From positions 744,001 to 808,000 of the forward strand of contig NZ_VKOG01000001.1 in assembly GCF_007474545.1 (NCBI RefSeq): DNA of 64,000 bases, in the 5' to 3' direction. Positions within the stretch are counted from its first letter, which is position 1. Every line of letters starts with the position of its first letter. The translations under genes and the position numbers were made by a program. This DNA comes from Chryseobacterium binzhouense (lineage in GTDB: Bacteria; Bacteroidota; Bacteroidia; Flavobacteriales; Weeksellaceae). The notes under the pieces are model-generated. The model ran no database searches. It worked only from the letters and a program-made list of their open reading frames with translations, and was not told the DNA's origin. Positions 1-9,998 of this stretch are shown here, piece after piece.

Positions 1-458
1 ATGCAGGAAGATTTGATGACCATGGAAATCTTTTCATTACAGATCGCATCAAAGATCTTATGAAAACTTCCAACGGAAAATACATTGCTCCGCAGCAGAT
101 AGAAAATCTTCTTACCAACAATAATTTTATTCAGCAGATTACTTTAATTGCTGAAGGACGCCAGTTTGTTTCTGCTCTGATTGTTCCGAATTTTGAGTTT
201 TTAACAGAGTTTTTAAAGAAAAACGCCATAAGTTTTACCAATTGGGAAGAAATTGTCAACAAAAAAGAAATTATAGATTTTTATAAAGAGAAAATAAATG
301 AACTTCAATCTCATCTTTCAGATTTTGAAAAGGTGAAAAAGTTTACTTTAATGCCGGCTGAATTTGAAATTGGCAGCGGAGAGATTACTCCTACTTTAAA
401 AGTAAAAAGAAATGTTGTCTTGAAAAAGTATGCTGATGTGATTGAAAAAATGTATTAA
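1..458 (+). CDS. Long-chain acyl-CoA synthetase (AMP-binding), C-terminal part
   Basis: The 5' end lies outside the window. Reading begins at base 3 and runs in frame through the ATG at 60, so that ATG is internal and not the start. The first visible residues are GRFDDHGNLFITDRIKDLMK, which is the hinge motif (TDRIKDL.K..NGKYI.P..IE) of AMP-forming fatty acyl-CoA ligases of the FadD15 type. The rest is the small C-terminal lid domain, with the catalytic-lysine region near the end (GEITPTLKVKRN, TPTLKxKR). These enzymes activate fatty acids with ATP and CoA for membrane lipid synthesis or degradation. About 150 residues are visible. The family call is strong, but the substrate cannot be read from this part. 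Confidence 0.9.
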   Translation, partial: AGRFDDHGNLFITDRIKDLMKTSNGKYIAPQQIENLLTNNNFIQQITLIAEGRQFVSALIVPNFEFLTEFLKKNAISFTNWEEIVNKKEIIDFYKEKINELQSHLSDFEKVKKFTLMPAEFEIGSGEITPTLKVKRNVVLKKYADVIEKMY

Positions 459-564
459 TGTAATTATAAGAAAGCTCCAAAAGGACAAAATTACCAATAA
501 CAGGTTAAATCTGATTTAGAAAAATAAGCAAAACGATGAAGCCCTGAAAAGGCGAATAAAAATT

Positions 565-1626
565 ATGACAACAAACGAATTTTTAGGAAAAGAAAATTTC
601 ACAGTAAAAAATATATCAGTTTTGGAGAGCTGTCCGTCTAATATTGCTTTAATTAAATATTGGGGCAAATATAAAGACCAGATTCCGGCAAATCCGAGTA
701 TCAGTTTTACTTTGAACCATTGTAAAACCAATACTGAAATAGAGTTTTTTGCTAATGAACCATTCTCTGTTCAGACTTTTTTAGCAGGGAATGAAGAAAT
801 TAAATTTGCTGAAAAAATAGAAAAATATTTTAAGAATATAGAGCAGTATTTGCCTTGGATTCTAAAGGGAAAATATATCATCAAAACAGAAAATACATTT
901 CCTCACAGTTCGGGAATTGCAAGTTCAGCTTCCGGTTTTGGAGCTATTGCAAAATGTCTGATGAAATTGGATGAGTGTTTTTCTTCTGACATTCAGGATC
1001 CATCATTTATAACAAGAAAAGCTTCATTTTTGGCAAGATTAGGAAGCGGAAGTGCATGCAGAAGTTTGTATGACGGATTGGTTGTTTGGGGAGCAACTGA
1101 TGAGGTGGAAGGTAGTTCAGATCTGTTTGCAGTTAAATATTCTGATGCTGAAATTCATCCTGTTTTCAAAGATTTTAATGATTGGGTTTTATTAATTCAT
1201 GAAGGTGTAAAAAGTGTTTCTTCCACTGTGGGTCATGGTTTGATGAATACTAATCCTTATGCTGAAAGGAGATTTCAGGAAGCCCGGGAGAATTTTGTTC
1301 CGATGAAAAAAATATTGAAATCAGGAAATATGGAGGATTTCATTAAACTTGTGGAGCATGAAGCATTGACCCTTCATGCGATGATGATGATGAGCGATCC
1401 GGCTTTTATTTTAATGAAAACCGGAACTTTAGAAGTTATCAATAAAATTTGGGATTTTAGAAAAGAAACAAGTTTGCCATTATTTTTTACTTTGGATGCA
1501 GGAGCGAATGTTCATTTATTGTTCCCGAATGATGGTTTCGAAGAGCAAATTAAAACATTTATTGAGTCTGAATTGCTGCAGCATACTCAAAACTATGGAG
1601 TTGTGAAAGATGTGATGAAATGGTAA
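565..1626 (+). CDS. mvaD: Diphosphomevalonate decarboxylase
   Basis: This 353-residue GHMP-superfamily enzyme catalyses the last step of the mevalonate pathway: ATP-dependent decarboxylation of mevalonate diphosphate to isopentenyl diphosphate in the cytoplasm. Visible signatures are the N-terminal SCPSNIALIKYWGK motif (about residues 22-35), the phosphate-binding loop PHSSGIASSASGFGA (113-127) and the conserved GSGSACRSLYDGLVVWG stretch (160-176). Length is normal for the family. The mevalonate route is usual in Flavobacteriia, which mostly lack the DXP pathway. The downstream small gene overlaps its stop codon. No other mevalonate-pathway gene is in the window. Confidence 0.95.
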   Translation: MTTNEFLGKENFTVKNISVLESCPSNIALIKYWGKYKDQIPANPSISFTLNHCKTNTEIEFFANEPFSVQTFLAGNEEIKFAEKIEKYFKNIEQYLPWILKGKYIIKTENTFPHSSGIASSASGFGAIAKCLMKLDECFSSDIQDPSFITRKASFLARLGSGSACRSLYDGLVVWGATDEVEGSSDLFAVKYSDAEIHPVFKDFNDWVLLIHEGVKSVSSTVGHGLMNTNPYAERRFQEARENFVPMKKILKSGNMEDFIKLVEHEALTLHAMMMMSDPAFILMKTGTLEVINKIWDFRKETSLPLFFTLDAGANVHLLFPNDGFEEQIKTFIESELLQHTQNYGVVKDVMKW

Positions 1627-2183
1627 TAAACTTCCATATTAAGAAGCGGCGAATGTCTAGAATCAAAAACCATTTTTTTAAGGAGCAAATTCCGGATAAA
1701 GTTGTGATTGAAAAAAGTAAAATTTCGTACGCACAATATTTCATTATTCCATCAATTTTTACTTTTGTAGGTTTACAATATTTTAAACAAAGTGATTATA
1801 ATCCTACTTTTTTGTTTTTGATTCTGCTTGGTGGTTTATTTAGTTTTGGACTGAATATTTTTCTAACAAGAAAATTCAGAAAAAATCCCGAAATTGTTTT
1901 AAACAAAAAGGGAATAACTTTCTCAGACAGTCGAACAATTTTTTGGAATGAGATTGAATTCTATCATCTACAGCATAAAAATTCAATTTTGAGAATTTTT
2001 TTAAAATGTAAAAATGAAGATTTTGCTTTTGAATTTAATTATTTACCAATTTCAAAGGTTAAATTAAAAGTTCTGTTGAACTCTTTTTATAGAAAATCTA
2101 ACAATCAGAAACCTGCTTATAAGCCCATTGTTAATAATGTTTTGCAAATCAATGATGTAAAACTTAATAATTATTTAAATTAA
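1620..2183 (+). CDS. Small membrane protein of unknown function
   Basis: I do not recognise this 187-residue protein. The ATG at 1620 overlaps the mvaD stop; an alternative start at 1653 (MSRIKNHF) would give 176 residues and avoid the overlap. Two hydrophobic segments lie near residues 43-55 and 60-82, followed by a basic cytoplasmic part of about 100 residues (two short helices then a PH-like beta-rich tail is the general picture, but no family motif is visible). Tight spacing suggests co-transcription with mvaD. It converges on the aminotransferase gene, with only 18 bases between the stop codons. Confidence 0.6.
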   Translation: MVINFHIKKRRMSRIKNHFFKEQIPDKVVIEKSKISYAQYFIIPSIFTFVGLQYFKQSDYNPTFLFLILLGGLFSFGLNIFLTRKFRKNPEIVLNKKGITFSDSRTIFWNEIEFYHLQHKNSILRIFLKCKNEDFAFEFNYLPISKVKLKVLLNSFYRKSNNQKPAYKPIVNNVLQINDVKLNNYLN

Positions 2184-2201
2184 ACCTGTAAGATTGTTTT
2201 C

Positions 2202-3350
2202 TTAAAGCTTTTGTAAATTCTCAAGCGCTTTTTCGAGCGTTTCATTCTTCTTTGCAAAGCATAATCTGATTACATTTTCATTCATCTTGTCTTTGTAGAA
2301 AGAAGAGAACGGTACGGTTGCCACTTTATGATTAATGGTAAGTTCATAGGCAAAATCAAAGTCTGTTTTATCAGAAATTTTATCATATTTCACCGCCTGA
2401 AAGTAGGTTCCTTCACAATCCAGAAGCTCAAAAGACGTGTTTTTAAGACCTTCTCTCAGAAAGTCACGTTTTTCCTGGAAGAATTGACTGAGTTGAAGAT
2501 AGTTGTTTTCATTTTTCATGTAGTCTGCTAATGCCAATTGTAAAGGGGTATTCACACAAAAGACATTGAATTGATGTATTTTTCTGAATTCATCAGTCAG
2601 TGATTTTGGTGCTGCGCAGTAGCCGATTTTCCAGCCGGTAATATGGAAAAGTTTTCCGAAAGATGCAATGAGAAAGCTTCTTTCTTTCAGTTCGGGATAT
2701 TGGCAAATGCTCAGGTGCTGATTTCCGTCAAAAACCATGTTTTCATATACTTCATCACTTAAGATTAAAATGTTTGTGTCTTTTACAATTTTTATTAATT
2801 CCTGAATGTCATCTTCCTTTAAAATCTTTCCGGAAGGATTGTTTGGATTATTCAGAATGATGAGTTTTGTTTTGTCTGAAATCAGATTTTTAATTTCATT
2901 CCAATTGATGGTATAATCTGGTGCCGTCATCCTGAATCTTTTAACAATTCCTCCGAAAAGCTCTACGGTTGGTTCATAGCAATCATAAGCGGGTTCGAAA
3001 ATAATTGCTTCATCACCATCTTTTATGATTGTGGCAATAGCTGTGAAAATTGCCTGTGTTCCGCCTGCGGTAATGGTGATTTCTGTATCGGGGTGATAAA
3101 CAGAACCGTGAGAATTTTCAATTTTTTGTGCAATTTGCTCTTTCAACGGTAACATTCCGCCTAGTGGCGCATACTGATTAAATCCATTTTTGATATAATG
3201 ATCTGCAAGACTTAAAAGTTCAGGATCTGCAGGAAAATCAGGGAATCCCTGAGATAAGTTAATGGCTTGGTTTTCATTGGCAAGCTGGGTCATCAAGCTG
3301 AAAATTGTGGTTCCTACATTAGAAAGCTTAGATAAAGGAAGTTGTATCAT
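2202..3350 (-). CDS. Pyridoxal-phosphate aminotransferase, methionine/kynurenine type
   Basis: This 382-residue class I/II fold-type I aminotransferase resembles E. coli YbdL methionine aminotransferase and the kynurenine aminotransferases. Visible features are NLSQGFPDFP near residue 31, NQYAPLGGMLPLKE (58-71), the asparagine motif NNPNNPSGK (167-175) and the PLP lysine in SFGKLFHITGWKIGY (Lys233). The carboxylate-binding arginine lies in the NVIRLCFAK segment near the C-terminus. It likely transfers the amino group between methionine or an aromatic amino acid and a 2-oxo acid in the cytoplasm. It is transcribed away from the AIM24-family gene, so bases 3351-3425 should hold divergent promoters. 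Confidence 0.88.
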   Translation of the reverse strand: MIQLPLSKLSNVGTTIFSLMTQLANENQAINLSQGFPDFPADPELLSLADHYIKNGFNQYAPLGGMLPLKEQIAQKIENSHGSVYHPDTEITITAGGTQAIFTAIATIIKDGDEAIIFEPAYDCYEPTVELFGGIVKRFRMTAPDYTINWNEIKNLISDKTKLIILNNPNNPSGKILKEDDIQELIKIVKDTNILILSDEVYENMVFDGNQHLSICQYPELKERSFLIASFGKLFHITGWKIGYCAAPKSLTDEFRKIHQFNVFCVNTPLQLALADYMKNENNYLQLSQFFQEKRDFLREGLKNTSFELLDCEGTYFQAVKYDKISDKTDFDFAYELTINHKVATVPFSSFYKDKMNENVIRLCFAKKNETLEKALENLQKL

Positions 3351-3425
3351 AGATCAATATGGATTTATACAACTAAAATAGGTTATTTTTAGGATTAAAA
3401 TTGAATAAATTAAAAAAATAAAATT

Positions 3426-4208
3426 ATGAATAATCACGAAATTGATTACAAGATTCACGGCGAGGAAATGCAGTGTGTTGAGATTGAACTTGATCCACAG
3501 GAAAGTGTGATTGCTGAACCGGGAAGTTTTATGATGATGACAGAAGGTATAAAAATGGAAACTCTTTTTGGTGACGGCAACGAAAAAGGATTGATGGGTA
3601 AACTTTTCTCCGCCGGAAAAAGGCTGCTTACAGGTGAAAATCTTTTTATGACTGTTTTCACCAATATTGCTCACGGTAAAAAGCATGTCACTTTTGCAGC
3701 TCCTTATACAGGTAAAATTATTCCTTTGGATTTAAGCCAGCTGGGCGGGAAAGTAATCTGCCAGAAAGACTCATTTCTTTGTGCAGCAAAAGGTGTTTCT
3801 GTGGGAATTGAATTTCAGAGAAAATTGGGAACCGGGCTTTTTGGTGGCGAAGGATTTATTATGCAAAAGCTTGAAGGAGACGGGATGACATTCGTACACA
3901 GTGGTGGTCATGTTATTGAAAAAGATTTGCAGCCGGGAGAAATTCTTAAAATAGATACAGGCTGTATTGTCGCATTTACAAAAACGGTTGATTATGATAT
4001 TCAGATGGTTGGCGGAATTAAAAATACTCTTTTTGGCGGAGAAGGTGTGTTCTTTGCCCAGCTTCGCGGACCGGGAAAAGTATGGATTCAGACACTCCCT
4101 ATTTCACGTCTTGCCGGCAGAATTCTTCAGTTCGGAACCGGACAGCGGAAAGAAGAAGGCGGGATTCTCGGAGGTTTAGGCAATATTCTTGACGGTGACC
4201 GTTTTTAA
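3426..4208 (+). CDS. AIM24/TIGR00266 family protein
   Basis: This 260-residue protein has the glycine-rich beta-sandwich pattern of the AIM24 (TIGR00266) family: EPGSFMMMTEGIKMET (residues 35-50), GTGLFGGEGFIMQKLEG, the repeat NTLFGGEGVFFAQLRGPG, and the C-terminal GGILGGLGNIL. There is no signal peptide or membrane segment, so it is probably cytoplasmic. The biochemical role of bacterial members is not established; the mitochondrial namesake affects inner-membrane organisation. It is a single-gene transcript ending at a strong terminator at 4212-4244. Confidence 0.85.
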   Translation: MNNHEIDYKIHGEEMQCVEIELDPQESVIAEPGSFMMMTEGIKMETLFGDGNEKGLMGKLFSAGKRLLTGENLFMTVFTNIAHGKKHVTFAAPYTGKIIPLDLSQLGGKVICQKDSFLCAAKGVSVGIEFQRKLGTGLFGGEGFIMQKLEGDGMTFVHSGGHVIEKDLQPGEILKIDTGCIVAFTKTVDYDIQMVGGIKNTLFGGEGVFFAQLRGPGKVWIQTLPISRLAGRILQFGTGQRKEEGGILGGLGNILDGDRF

Positions 4209-4211
4209 TAC

Positions 4212-4244
4212 AAAAAGACATAACTTTTGGTTGTGTCTTTTTTT
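4212..4244 (+). terminator. Rho-independent terminator of the AIM24-family gene
   Basis: A 13-bp stem (AAAAAGACATAAC with GTTGTGTCTTTTT, one G-U pair) closes a TTTTG loop and runs into a T tract. It lies four bases after the stop codon at 4208. Confidence 0.8.
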
Positions 4245-4356
4245 GTACCTCATTATTTATAAAGCTTTTAATTGTGATACTCTGAGAAAAAACATCTCTT
4301 AAAATTCGTCTTTTTTTGTTCTAATTCGTATTTTTGTCTGTTTACTGAATTTATAT

Positions 4357-6240
4357 ATGTCACAAGATTTACAGCCCAACTATTCCGAAGAAAATATCAG
4401 AACCCTCGATTGGCAGGAACACATCCGTCTGCGTCCCGGTATGTATATTGGGAAGCTTGGTGACGGCTCTTCTGCCGATGATGGAATTTATATTTTGCTG
4501 AAAGAAATTCTGGATAATTCAATTGACGAATTCAGAATGAAAGCAGGAAAAAGGATTGAGATCAAAGTTGATGAAGGGAAAGTCCAGATTCGTGATTTCG
4601 GTCGCGGTATTCCGTTGGGAAAAGTTGTAGATGCGGTTTCAAAGATGAATACCGGAGGTAAATATGACAGTAAGGCTTTCAAAAAATCAGTCGGTCTGAA
4701 TGGGGTAGGTACAAAAGCTGTAAATGCCTTATCAGATTATTTTCGGGTACGTTCTTTCCGTGACGGAAAAATGAAAATTGCAGAATTTTCCCGAGGTTTA
4801 ATTACAGAAGAATTTCCGGAAAAAGAAACTTCAGACAGAAACGGAACCGAAATCTCTTTTACTCCTGATGCGGAAATTTTTCTTCATTACAAATTCAGAA
4901 AAGAGTATATCGAGAGAATGCTCCGCAATTATGCATACCTAAATCCTGGATTGAAAATTATTTTTAACGGTGAAACTTTTTTCTCGGAAAACGGTCTTAA
5001 AGATTTGCTTGATGAAGAGCTTGAAAATGAGACGCTTTATCCGATCATTCATTTGAAAGACAATGATATTGAGGTAGCCATTACCCACACCGATAAATCT
5101 CAGACGGAAACTTATTTTTCTTTTGTAAACGGACAGAATACAACACAGGGCGGAACTCACCTGAATGCATTTCGTGAAGCTTTTGTAAAGACAATACGGG
5201 AGTTTTTCAACAAAAATTTTGATGCTTCGGATGTACGGAAGTCAATTGTTGCTGCTGTCTCTATTAATGTTGAAGAGCCTGTTTTTGAATCTCAGACCAA
5301 GACCAAACTTGGTTCAAATGATATCGGACCAAATGGTCCGACTGTGCGTACTTTCATTATTGATTTTCTTAAAAGCAAATTAGATAATTTTCTACATAAA
5401 AATCCTGAAATTGCAGAAGCAATTCAGAGAAAAATTTTGATTTCTGAAAGAGAAAGAAAAGAGCTTTCCGGAATTCAGAAATTAGCGAGAGAAAGAGCCA
5501 AAAAGGTTTCGTTGCACAATAAAAAACTCCGTGACTGCAGACAGCATTACAATGACCAGAAAGCAGAAAGAAAAGCGGAGACACAAATATTTATCACTGA
5601 GGGGGATTCTGCTTCCGGATCTATTACAAAATCCAGAGATGTAGAAACTCAGGCTGTATTTTCACTAAAGGGTAAGCCACTAAACTGTTATGGCTTAACC
5701 AAAAAAGTGGTATACGAAAACGAAGAATTCAACCTTCTTCAGGCAGCTTTGAATATTGAAGAAAGTCTTGAAGACCTGCGCTACAATCAGGTCATTATAG
5801 CTACGGATGCCGATGTTGACGGAATGCACATCAGACTTTTGATGATTACATTTTTCCTTCAGTTTTTCCCTGATGTAATCAAAAACGGGCATTTATATAT
5901 TCTTCAGACTCCGCTTTTCAGAGTAAGAAACAAAAAGGAAACAAGGTACTGCTATACAGAGCAGGAAAGAATAAAAGCTTTAAACGAATTGGGCAAAAAC
6001 CCTGAAATTACGCGATTCAAAGGTTTGGGAGAGATTTCTCCTGATGAGTTTAAGCATTTTATCGGGAAAGATATTCGTCTGGAGCCAGTAGTAATTGGGA
6101 AAGATCAGACGATTGAGCAGCTTCTTGAATTTTATATGGGTAAAAATACTCCGGACAGACAGGTTTTTATTCTCGAAAACCTTGTGGTGGAAGATCCCGA
6201 TATTGATAAGAAGGAAATTTTGGATGAAATAGAAATTTAG
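4357..6240 (+). CDS. parE: DNA topoisomerase IV subunit B
   Basis: This 627-residue type IIA topoisomerase ATPase subunit has, in order: the GHKL ATPase domain ([41 protein letters not shown]), a transducer domain, and a TOPRIM domain with [14 protein letters not shown] and the metal-binding [10 protein letters not shown]. With ParC it decatenates daughter chromosomes. It is much shorter than proteobacterial GyrB and was assigned to ParE because parC follows 516 bases later in the same operon. A TATTTTTG -7-like element precedes it at about 4329, but I see no matching upstream TTG at the usual spacing. Confidence 0.93.
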   Translation: MSQDLQPNYSEENIRTLDWQEHIRLRPGMYIGKLGDGSSADDGIYILLKEILDNSIDEFRMKAGKRIEIKVDEGKVQIRDFGRGIPLGKVVDAVSKMNTGGKYDSKAFKKSVGLNGVGTKAVNALSDYFRVRSFRDGKMKIAEFSRGLITEEFPEKETSDRNGTEISFTPDAEIFLHYKFRKEYIERMLRNYAYLNPGLKIIFNGETFFSENGLKDLLDEELENETLYPIIHLKDNDIEVAITHTDKSQTETYFSFVNGQNTTQGGTHLNAFREAFVKTIREFFNKNFDASDVRKSIVAAVSINVEEPVFESQTKTKLGSNDIGPNGPTVRTFIIDFLKSKLDNFLHKNPEIAEAIQRKILISERERKELSGIQKLARERAKKVSLHNKKLRDCRQHYNDQKAERKAETQIFITEGDSASGSITKSRDVETQAVFSLKGKPLNCYGLTKKVVYENEEFNLLQAALNIEESLEDLRYNQVIIATDADVDGMHIRLLMITFFLQFFPDVIKNGHLYILQTPLFRVRNKKETRYCYTEQERIKALNELGKNPEITRFKGLGEISPDEFKHFIGKDIRLEPVVIGKDQTIEQLLEFYMGKNTPDRQVFILENLVVEDPDIDKKEILDEIEI

Positions 6241-6269
6241 AAAGATTTAAAGATAAAAACACAAATAGA

Positions 6270-6752
6270 ATGAGACTTAGCAACAAAAATAAAATTCCTG
6301 TTTATAACTTTTTCAATACATTATTATTAATGTTGTTTTCGGCAGGAATTATCGGCTTTATTTTCAATGAGCTTAAATTTGATATTTTAGGAAATATAAG
6401 CTATGTACTGATTGCGGCGCCGATGTTATTACTGGTTATTTTTCACCTCGTAGGACGCCAGATTTTTGAGTATGACAGTGATGGTGAAGCTTTAAACTTT
6501 AAAAACAGAAACATCATTCCGTTTATACATAAAGAGCTGAGTGATGAGTTTCCTAAATATAAACTGATAAGATTTGAAATTGTTGCTATATTTTTTATTA
6601 AACGGCTGTATATTACGGTATCAAGTAAAAATAATGGTGCCACACTTCTGAAATATGAAATTTCATATTTGACCAGAAAAGAAATAAGTGATTTAAAAGT
6701 TTCTCTCAATAAAGTGGTGAAAGCCAATCAGGAGAAAAGACATCAAGAATAG
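6270..6752 (+). CDS. Small two-helix membrane protein between parE and parC
   Basis: I do not recognise this 160-residue protein. Two hydrophobic segments (about residues 10-30 and 40-60) are followed by a soluble tail of roughly 100 residues rich in lysine, isoleucine and phenylalanine (FEYDSDGEALNFKNRN onward). The layout resembles small membrane proteins with a PH-like cytoplasmic domain, but that is only an impression. It sits 29 bases after parE and ends 3 bases before parC, so it is certainly in the same transcript. Whether it has anything to do with topoisomerase IV is unknown. Confidence 0.75.
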   Translation: MRLSNKNKIPVYNFFNTLLLMLFSAGIIGFIFNELKFDILGNISYVLIAAPMLLLVIFHLVGRQIFEYDSDGEALNFKNRNIIPFIHKELSDEFPKYKLIRFEIVAIFFIKRLYITVSSKNNGATLLKYEISYLTRKEISDLKVSLNKVVKANQEKRHQE

Positions 6753-6755
6753 ACA

Positions 6756-9341
6756 ATGATAGAAGAAAACGCTCACGAAGGCGAAAGCTTAAAAAAAGTT
6801 TCAGGACTGTATAAAGACTGGTTTCTGGATTATGCATCTTATGTAATTTTAGACAGAGCAATTCCGTCTGTGTATGATGGTTTCAAGCCAGTTCAGCGAA
6901 GAATCATGCATTCTATGCGTGAACTGGAAGACGGACGTTACAACAAAGTTGCCAATATTGTAGGAAATACAATGAAGTATCATCCTCACGGTGATGCTTC
7001 TATTACCGATGCAATGGTAGGAATCGGGCAGAGAGAACTTCTGATTGATACGCAGGGAAACTGGGGAAATATATATACAGGAGATTCTGCCGCAGCTGCA
7101 AGATATATTGAAGCCAGGCTTACTCCTTTTGCGTTGGAAGTGGTTTTTAATCCTAAAACAACCATTTGGTCTAAATCTTATGACGGAAGAAACAACGAAC
7201 CCGTAGATTTACCTGTAAAGTTCCCTTTGCTGTTGGCACAAGGTGTTGAGGGGATCGGAGTTGGTCTTTCCACAAAAATTTTACCGCATAACTTCAACGA
7301 ACTGATCAATGCATCCGTTGCTTATCTGAAAGGGAAAAAGTTTGAGATTTTTCCGGATTTTCTTACAGCGGGTTATCTTGATGTTTCTGAATATAACGAC
7401 GGTGCAAGAGGTGGTAAAGTAAGAGCAAGAGCCAGAATTTCTCAGGTTGACAAGCATACTTTAATGATCACTGAGCTTCCTTTTTCCAAAAATACCGGCG
7501 ATCTCATAGATTCTATTCTGAAAGCCAATGAAAAAGGTAAGATTAAAATCAAAAAAATTGAAGATAATACTTCGGATAAGGTAGAAATCCTCATTCATCT
7601 TCATAATGATGTTTCGCCAGACAAAACGATTGATGCTTTATATGCATTTACAGATTGTCAGGTTACTATTTCTCCGAATGCATGTGTCATTGTAGGTGAT
7701 AAGCCTATGTTTATGAGTGTATCTGAAATTCTTAAAATGAATACAGATCATACTGTTTCCTTACTTAAAAAAGAGCTTGAAATAGAACTTCATGAGCTTC
7801 AGGAAAGCTGGCATTTCTCGTCTTTGGAAAGAATCTTTATAGAAAACAGAATTTATCATGATATTGAAGAAGTAAAAAGCTGGGAAGAGGTTCTTAAAAC
7901 TATTGAAGAAGGTCTGAAACCACACACTGCACACCTTTTAAGAGAAGTAACACAGGAAGATATTCTGCGATTGACGGAAATCAGAATTAAAAGAATTTCC
8001 AGATTCGATCTGGATAAATTTAAAGAAAATATTGCAGCTTTAGAAGGAAAAATAGAGCAGGTGAGATTTAATCTGGCAAATTTAATTGCTTATGCAATAG
8101 ATTATTATACCAATATTCAGAAAAAATACGGTAAAGGAAAAGAGAGAAAAACCGAATTAAGAATTTTTGATACGATAGATGCTACAAAAGTAGCGGTTGC
8201 CAATGAGAAATTCTACGCCAATTTCGAGGAAGGTTTTATCGGAACTTCACTTAAAAAAGACAAATATCTTTTTGACTGTTCAGATATTGACGATATTATT
8301 ACTTTCCGAAAAGACGGAAGTATGAAAGTAGTAAAGGTAGAAGCCAAAACGTTTATCGGAAAAGATATACAGCATGTAGCAATCTGGAAGAAAAATGATA
8401 AAAGAACGGTATATAATATGATCTATCGCGAAGGCAGAGAAGGACCATATTATATGAAAAGATTTTCTGTAACAGGTGTTACCAGAAATACAGATTACCC
8501 TTTGGCATCAGACAAAAAAGGTTCTGAAATGCTTTATTTTTCGGCAAATCCGAATGGTGAAGCTGAGGTGGTAACTGTTCTTCTGAAACCTAATCCAAGA
8601 ATCAGAAAAAATAAAATGGAAATAGATTTTTCTGAATTGGCAATTAAAGGTCGTGATTCTAAAGGAAATCTCGTAACCAAATATTCCATAAAAAAAGTGG
8701 ATCTGAAAGAAGAGGGTGTTTCTACTTTGGCTCCAAGAAAGATTTGGTTTGATGACACAGTACGAAGGCTGAATGCCGATGCAAGAGGAAGTTTTCTGGG
8801 GAACTTCAAAGGTGATGATAAAATTTTGACCATAAATTCTCAGGGAGAAGCCAAGCTGGTAAGTTTCGATCTTGGCAATCGTTTTGATGACGAATATATT
8901 GTCCTTGAAAAGTGGAAACCGCAACAGGCTGTCACCTGTATCTATTATGATGGTGAAAAAGATATTTATTTTATCAAACGGTTTTTACTGGAAAACACAA
9001 CAAATATTCAGACCTTTATGCCGTCTGAACATCCGAAATCTTTTATAGAACGTATTATTGTATCTGATAATGCAACGGCAGAAATTATTTTTGCAAAAGA
9101 TAAAGGAAAAGAGCGTGAGCCGGAAACGGTGAATATTGACGAATTTATTTCTGTAAAAGGAATAAAAGCTATTGGAAATCAGTTTACCAAATTTAAGGTT
9201 AAGAATATTAATATTACCATTCCTGAACCTGCAGAAGAGGAACCGGAAGTATATGAGGAACCTGATTTCGGATCTTCAGCTGATGATGAAGGAGGAACAA
9301 TCGGAGACTTGTTTGAGAATGGGGCTAATCAAGAAAATTAA
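6756..9341 (+). CDS. parC: DNA topoisomerase IV subunit A
   Basis: This 861-residue breakage-reunion subunit has the N-terminal winged-helix/tower core with SVYDGFKPVQRRIMHSM, the quinolone-determining region YHPHGDASITDAMV (75-88), and catalytic Tyr117 in AAAARYIEARLTPFA. The coiled-coil exit-gate region and a C-terminal beta-propeller-like part with weak GxxxR/K repeats follow, ending in an acidic tail (EEEPEVYEEPDFGSSADDEG). The position equivalent to E. coli ParC Ser80 is alanine (Ala81), while the acidic partner is Asp85. It is co-transcribed with parE and with the rhomboid gene, which starts 3 bases downstream. Confidence 0.93.
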   Translation: MIEENAHEGESLKKVSGLYKDWFLDYASYVILDRAIPSVYDGFKPVQRRIMHSMRELEDGRYNKVANIVGNTMKYHPHGDASITDAMVGIGQRELLIDTQGNWGNIYTGDSAAAARYIEARLTPFALEVVFNPKTTIWSKSYDGRNNEPVDLPVKFPLLLAQGVEGIGVGLSTKILPHNFNELINASVAYLKGKKFEIFPDFLTAGYLDVSEYNDGARGGKVRARARISQVDKHTLMITELPFSKNTGDLIDSILKANEKGKIKIKKIEDNTSDKVEILIHLHNDVSPDKTIDALYAFTDCQVTISPNACVIVGDKPMFMSVSEILKMNTDHTVSLLKKELEIELHELQESWHFSSLERIFIENRIYHDIEEVKSWEEVLKTIEEGLKPHTAHLLREVTQEDILRLTEIRIKRISRFDLDKFKENIAALEGKIEQVRFNLANLIAYAIDYYTNIQKKYGKGKERKTELRIFDTIDATKVAVANEKFYANFEEGFIGTSLKKDKYLFDCSDIDDIITFRKDGSMKVVKVEAKTFIGKDIQHVAIWKKNDKRTVYNMIYREGREGPYYMKRFSVTGVTRNTDYPLASDKKGSEMLYFSANPNGEAEVVTVLLKPNPRIRKNKMEIDFSELAIKGRDSKGNLVTKYSIKKVDLKEEGVSTLAPRKIWFDDTVRRLNADARGSFLGNFKGDDKILTINSQGEAKLVSFDLGNRFDDEYIVLEKWKPQQAVTCIYYDGEKDIYFIKRFLLENTTNIQTFMPSEHPKSFIERIIVSDNATAEIIFAKDKGKEREPETVNIDEFISVKGIKAIGNQFTKFKVKNINITIPEPAEEEPEVYEEPDFGSSADDEGGTIGDLFENGANQEN

Positions 9342-9344
9342 GAA

Positions 9345-9998
9345 ATGAATATTATTATATTAATTATTGCAATTACAGCTATTGTAACATTTATGGTTCC
9401 TAATGGGAGCAGTAACTTTGAGAAATACAAGTTTAATGTAGGGGCGATTATGTATAGAAAAGAGTATGTAAGATTGCTTTCATCGGGCTTTTTGCATGCA
9501 GATTTTATGCATCTTCTGTTTAATATGATGACGTTATATTTTTTCGGACCTGTCATCCTGCAGGGTTTTGGAAATTTAGGATTTCTTTTAATCTATTTTG
9601 GGGCGATACTTCTGGGTAATATCTTCTCTTTATTTATTTATCAGAAGCAATCCTGGTATTCTGCAATCGGAGCGAGCGGCGGTGTTTCAGGGATCTTGTT
9701 TGCAGCAATTGCATTAGCTCCTCAAATTGGAATTTATTTCTTTTTTATACCAATTCCTATTCCCGGTTTTATCTTTGGATTATTATATTTCAGTTATTCT
9801 GTTTATATGATGCTCAACCCTCGAATGAATGATAATATAGGTCATGCAGCCCATTTGGGCGGAGCATTTTTCGGATTGGTGTATGCGATTATTATTCAGC
9901 CAGAAAGCGCAATTCAGAATTCCTTATTTACAGGTATCATGTCTCTTCCGCTGATCTATTTGGCTTACGAAATATTTATAAAGAAAAGAATCGGTTAG
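9345..9998 (+). CDS. Rhomboid family intramembrane serine protease
   Basis: This 217-residue polytopic inner-membrane protein has the complete rhomboid signature. The HADFMHLLFNMM motif (His56, Asn60) lies in TM2, the catalytic serine in GASGGVSG is Ser111, and the catalytic histidine in HAAHLGGAFFG is His170. It therefore should cleave transmembrane substrates within the bilayer; the substrate is unknown. It starts 3 bases after parC and is the last gene of the topoisomerase IV operon. The terminator stem begins inside its last codons and includes the stop codon. Confidence 0.9.
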   Translation: MNIIILIIAITAIVTFMVPNGSSNFEKYKFNVGAIMYRKEYVRLLSSGFLHADFMHLLFNMMTLYFFGPVILQGFGNLGFLLIYFGAILLGNIFSLFIYQKQSWYSAIGASGGVSGILFAAIALAPQIGIYFFFIPIPIPGFIFGLLYFSYSVYMMLNPRMNDNIGHAAHLGGAFFGLVYAIIIQPESAIQNSLFTGIMSLPLIYLAYEIFIKKRIG

